Below, piece by piece: positions 60,901 to 64,000 of a DNA stretch of 64,000 nucleotides. The position numbers and the translations under genes are program-made. The stretch lies in contig OZ234494.1 in assembly GCA_965153455.1 (NCBI GenBank), forward strand, positions 6,758,001-6,822,000, read 5' to 3'. Position 1 is the first letter of the stretch. Every line of letters starts with the position of its first letter. Below the pieces are notes generated by a model. That model was given only the letters and a program-made list of their open reading frames with translations. It made no database searches and was not told the origin of the DNA. Origin of the DNA: Sphagnum compactum (Eukaryota > Bryophyta > Sphagnopsida > Sphagnales).

Positions 60901-61684
60901 TGAAAATAAATTTGCACATTCAAACTTCTCTCTGTTGTTTTTCCTTCTTATTCAATAATGCTCCCAAGCTAGCTTTGAGTTGCAAAAGTCAGTTTGTCCA
61001 AAGAAGAGATCATTTTTGAAATGCATTCATTTGAATATATATCAAATAGACCCTAAACCCTAAACCAAAACTCATGCATAAATTTGGGTATGTATCATCT
61101 TTTGATGGAGTTACTGGAACTCTCAAATGTGTTCCTTGGTGGGTATAATAATATGGATCCCAGGTATCAGCACAAGAGGTTTCAACGATGATCAGATATG
61201 GGCAACATTCCATCATTTTTCTGCTCAACAATGGGGGTTATACTATTGAGGTTGAGATTCATGATGGTCCATACAACATCATCAAGGACTGGAATTACAC
61301 AGGAGTGGTTGAGGCTTTTCAGAATGGTGAAGGCAAACTGTTGACTTACAAGGTAAAACCACAAGAGTACCTGTCAAGAATTGCACTAAAGAACTAGAAA
61401 CAGCAGAAACATCACATTAAAAATCTCTCACTCATGAATCTCCTCTAGAGAACAAACATCTCTCCATTTTGCAGCTTTTGGCTTTAACTGGAAGTTTTTG
61501 GTGATTCTTTTGGCAGGTGAGGACAGAGGAGGATTTGATAGAGGCTATATCTGCAGCAGAAAGAGAGAAAGACAGTTTATGTTTTATTGAGGTTTTCCTC
61601 TACAAGCATGACACTAGCAAGGAGCTCCTTGAGTGGGGATCACGTGTAGCTGCAGCCAATAGCCGGCCACCCAACCCCCAATAA
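57914..61684 (+). CDS. PDC: Pyruvate decarboxylase
   Basis: A thiamine-diphosphate enzyme of the cytosol that converts pyruvate to acetaldehyde and CO2, the first step of ethanol fermentation under low oxygen. The eight exons are 57914-58158, 58431-58650, 59294-59472, 59671-60000, 60201-60453, 60637-60846, 61164-61352 and 61517-61684. They total 1794 bases (597 residues), normal for plant PDC. Active-site residues are visible: Glu70 in [13 protein letters not shown], the His pair 133-134 in [10 protein letters not shown], the cofactor motif GDGS (474-477) to NN (501-502), and Glu508 in GYTIE. The C-terminus [18 protein letters not shown] is typical. An in-frame ATG at 57767 lies in the leader; MGSTQQQ is preferred because it matches the family N-terminus. 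The exon 2 acceptor (TGTGCAAG) is weak. Intron 2 carries tandem repeats. Probably functional. Confidence 0.95.
58755..59225 (+). repeat. 234-base tandem duplication in intron 2 of pyruvate decarboxylase
   Basis: Two diverged units share 'tgttgtaca.tggtttgcc', 'gggtggattat', 'gggagctgatgaa', 'cactgctagatttgtgatg', 'ggtgatggtctgatactttgtgag' and 'cttgtcatgttacct'. The GATGGTCTGATACTTTGTGAG block lies at 58906 and 59140. A third fragment with the same block is at 59556 in intron 3. Confidence 0.85.
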
Positions 61685-64000
61685 ATTCCTCTTCTATGTC
61701 TGCACCCTCTGTACAGCAGAAGTTCAAACCAGGAGACATTACATATGCAGCTCATCATTTCTCACATACTGCAACTTCCAGATTTTTTGAGTAAGAACTT
61801 GCTGAGGTTGTTGGGCAAGCCTAACAAACAAGAAGTCCGGTGAACCTGTCAGGACTTTGTGCTTGCCTCTGAGATCCATGAATATCTCTGTCTCGTTTGT
61901 CTATCCTAAAGTCCCACAATATTCATGTCACTCCTAAGGAGGGTATTGTGCAACTAAAACTCAGTTCTTTTCTTCGTACAATTTGTATATCTGAGTGGGA
62001 ACATAGGCTCTCTGTTGTTGATCCCATTTGCCCATTTGGGTTGGAACCTGATTTTGCAGAGCAGGTCCATCCATTTCTCTATAGAACTGGAACATGCAAA
62101 GGTGATCCTCCTTTTTTTGATATTTGCAATGAGCAATGTAAGGTATCAAGTGCAAGCAATTGACATCAACTGCAGCTTTACAGGCATAATAGTCTAACTT
62201 TGTGGGTGAATTTTTGTCCTGGCTCCTGGAAACGCACAATGGTGCTTGTCATGTATTTATTGCAAAATATCATTTTGTGTACTTGTTAATTGTTGTTGAA
62301 TCGCATTTGATTTATGTTATTTGTGTGCATGTTTTTATGTGTGTGATTTTGTGAGTTTCAATGTTGTTGGGCACCGATTAGTACCACATAAAATTATATG
62401 CTTCCATTTGAATTTGAATGATCTATAAATCTGGTTCTCTAATAGAAAGAGTTTCTAGTTCCACACATAAATAGAGCACTATTTGAAGGTTGTACTTCAT
62501 CCGTCGACTATTTTATTACTAGTACTAAAGAGAATCTCCATGGGATACCTTAAGTGGCTCTACTTCACTAATTTTTAGACCCTCTTGACAATCATGTTAT
62601 GAAAAATGTTGTTTGAGAAAAACATTCACCAACAACCATGCAACAATAAGCATTATCACCTTGAAAATCACAATCACCATGGAGAGTTTGCCCTTCGAGA
62701 CTGCCATCTTGTGAAGCTCTACAAGCTTTCTTCATTTCAAGATTCATGTGCAGGGAGGAGGGTCATCACACATGGCTAAGCTTTGGAAACAACAACTATT
62801 CATTCAACTTGAAGAGAACCTTGAAGATGATAATGAGGAGGAGGGAGTTGTGGAACAATTTGCAAACTTTGGAAAACAAGAGGTGAAGGCATTGTAGCAA
62901 CCAAGTGGGATTCTCAAAGGACTAGCCAAGAAAAAGGGAGCAAGGGCATGAGTGAATGTTTCTAGATGACTTAGTTCCTTTGCTAATGTACAATGAATTT
63001 TTTTACAAACATTAATATAGAATTTGTCACAATCATTTCATCACAATCTTGCAAGCTGTTTGTGAATATGACTTTTTTGGATTTGTTTTTAATCCAAGAG
63101 TGCATAGTTACAACTTGCATGCTTTCTTATGGGACAAAGGTTGACGTCGTAAAATATTGCCAACTTGTAGATAGTATGGCAATTTTTCGACCAAGGTGCC
63201 TAAAAGACCCCATGAAAGGTGAGAGCTCAATATTAATGCAAAGATGAACTTTCTAGGCATGTTTCCTCAATTGTATGCATTATAAATGGAAGATCTAGCC
63301 AAGTAGGTGGCAAAGGAAATTTCAAGACAAAGATTTAAAAATGTCCATAATTTTAAAAGAAATTGTGGACTAATCACTTTGAATAACATGGCACGCATTT
63401 TTTAAGTTCAAAATGGAAACAATGAATTAATGTTCTACATCAATCACCCATGATTGCAAACTTGCTAAATGGGGCATGTAGTGATTTGAGGTTTGAAATG
63501 AATTGCAACGTTTACCTTTCATATTATCTCTTGGTGGATGGTATCTATTTTATGTGGTCTTATTTTGTGTAAACCCTACATGAACCTCAAGATGAAAATA
63601 AAAAACATTTTGTAAATATTTTTAAAGTTCAAGAAAAGATGTAAAGAAATGTTTTTTGTGTCTTGCAATCCAAATTTGTTATCATTCAAAACCCATGCAA
63701 GTCATGGCAAATGGATGCAATTTATGAATTTGTGATTTGTTATGTGATTCTATATGACATGATTATTGAAAATGAGTGGGAGCAAAATGTGAAGCTTGCA
63801 TTAGTTGATGGATCAAAGAGGTTTGACCTTCCAAGCATAATATATGGAAAGCATTGAAGAATTAAAAAATTCACAAAATTCACTACAATTTGAGAGGTGA
63901 TTTGGTGAAACATTTAAAGGCCATGAAAGGCCTCAACATTGATTGAAATAAAATTATTGCAATTTCTTGTTTCCCACTTTCAATGTTGCTTGCATTGTTT
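61685..64000. other. Gene-free DNA after pyruvate decarboxylase
   Basis: The first several hundred bases should hold the pyruvate decarboxylase 3' untranslated region. Beyond that I see AT-rich sequence with short open frames (for example 62993-63247) that lack motifs or splice context. No repeat, RNA gene or mobile element is evident. Confidence 0.4.

Noticed and set aside
1-64000. CRISPR arrays, operons, phage genes
   Set aside because: The direct repeats seen are irregular or two-copy tandem units, genes carry spliceosomal introns and are spaced by kilobases, and nothing prokaryotic is present.

Overview
This is nuclear DNA of a land plant. It carries intron-rich genes with GT-AG (and two probable GC-AG) introns, a gene with a chloroplast-transit-like N-terminus, plant-type apoplastic beta-xylosidases, a plant-type pyruvate decarboxylase and single-exon F-box genes, all set in long AT-rich intergenic DNA full of simple repeats. 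The style of the intergenic DNA and a transposon with a fungal-type transposase make me lean towards a non-flowering plant (bryophyte, lycophyte or fern), but the sequence alone does not settle this.

Layout. 1-5.4 kb is gene-free, with a short repeat family in both orientations and a TAGG-type array. 5.4-7.7 kb (minus) is a complete six-exon SEC61 alpha gene. 9.5-12.7 kb (minus) is a ten-exon gene for a probable plastid membrane protein that I cannot name; it has an in-frame TGA in exon 5. 13.76-16.39 kb is a whole but decayed Tc1/mariner-superfamily transposon with a TA target duplication. 21.5-22.8 kb (minus) and 38.65-39.8 kb (plus) are two single-exon F-box genes, separated by about 16 kb of AT-rich DNA with tandem duplications, a MITE-like inverted repeat and poly-G tracts. 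41.2-45.1 kb and 48.1-52.8 kb (both minus) are tandem GH3 beta-xylosidase genes; the second has a one-base frameshift. 57.9-61.7 kb (plus) is a complete eight-exon pyruvate decarboxylase gene. The last 2.3 kb holds nothing recognisable.

How the genes relate. There is no operon logic here. SEC61 alpha is the ER translocon channel through which secreted proteins such as the two beta-xylosidases would enter the secretory pathway, but that is general cell biology and not a sign of a linked system. The two xylosidases are a local duplication acting on cell-wall xylan or arabinoxylan. The F-box genes are probable substrate adaptors of SCF ubiquitin ligases. Pyruvate decarboxylase starts ethanol fermentation under low oxygen.

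Exon models were built by hand from splice signals, reading-phase continuity and family conservation. For SEC61 alpha, beta-xylosidase 1 and pyruvate decarboxylase the exon lengths sum to a whole number of codons with no internal stop. No transcript evidence was available. The points most worth a second look are the duplicated splice acceptor in SEC61 alpha, the in-frame TGA in the plastid gene, the frameshift and GC-AG intron in beta-xylosidase 2, and the fungal-type Tc1/mariner element.
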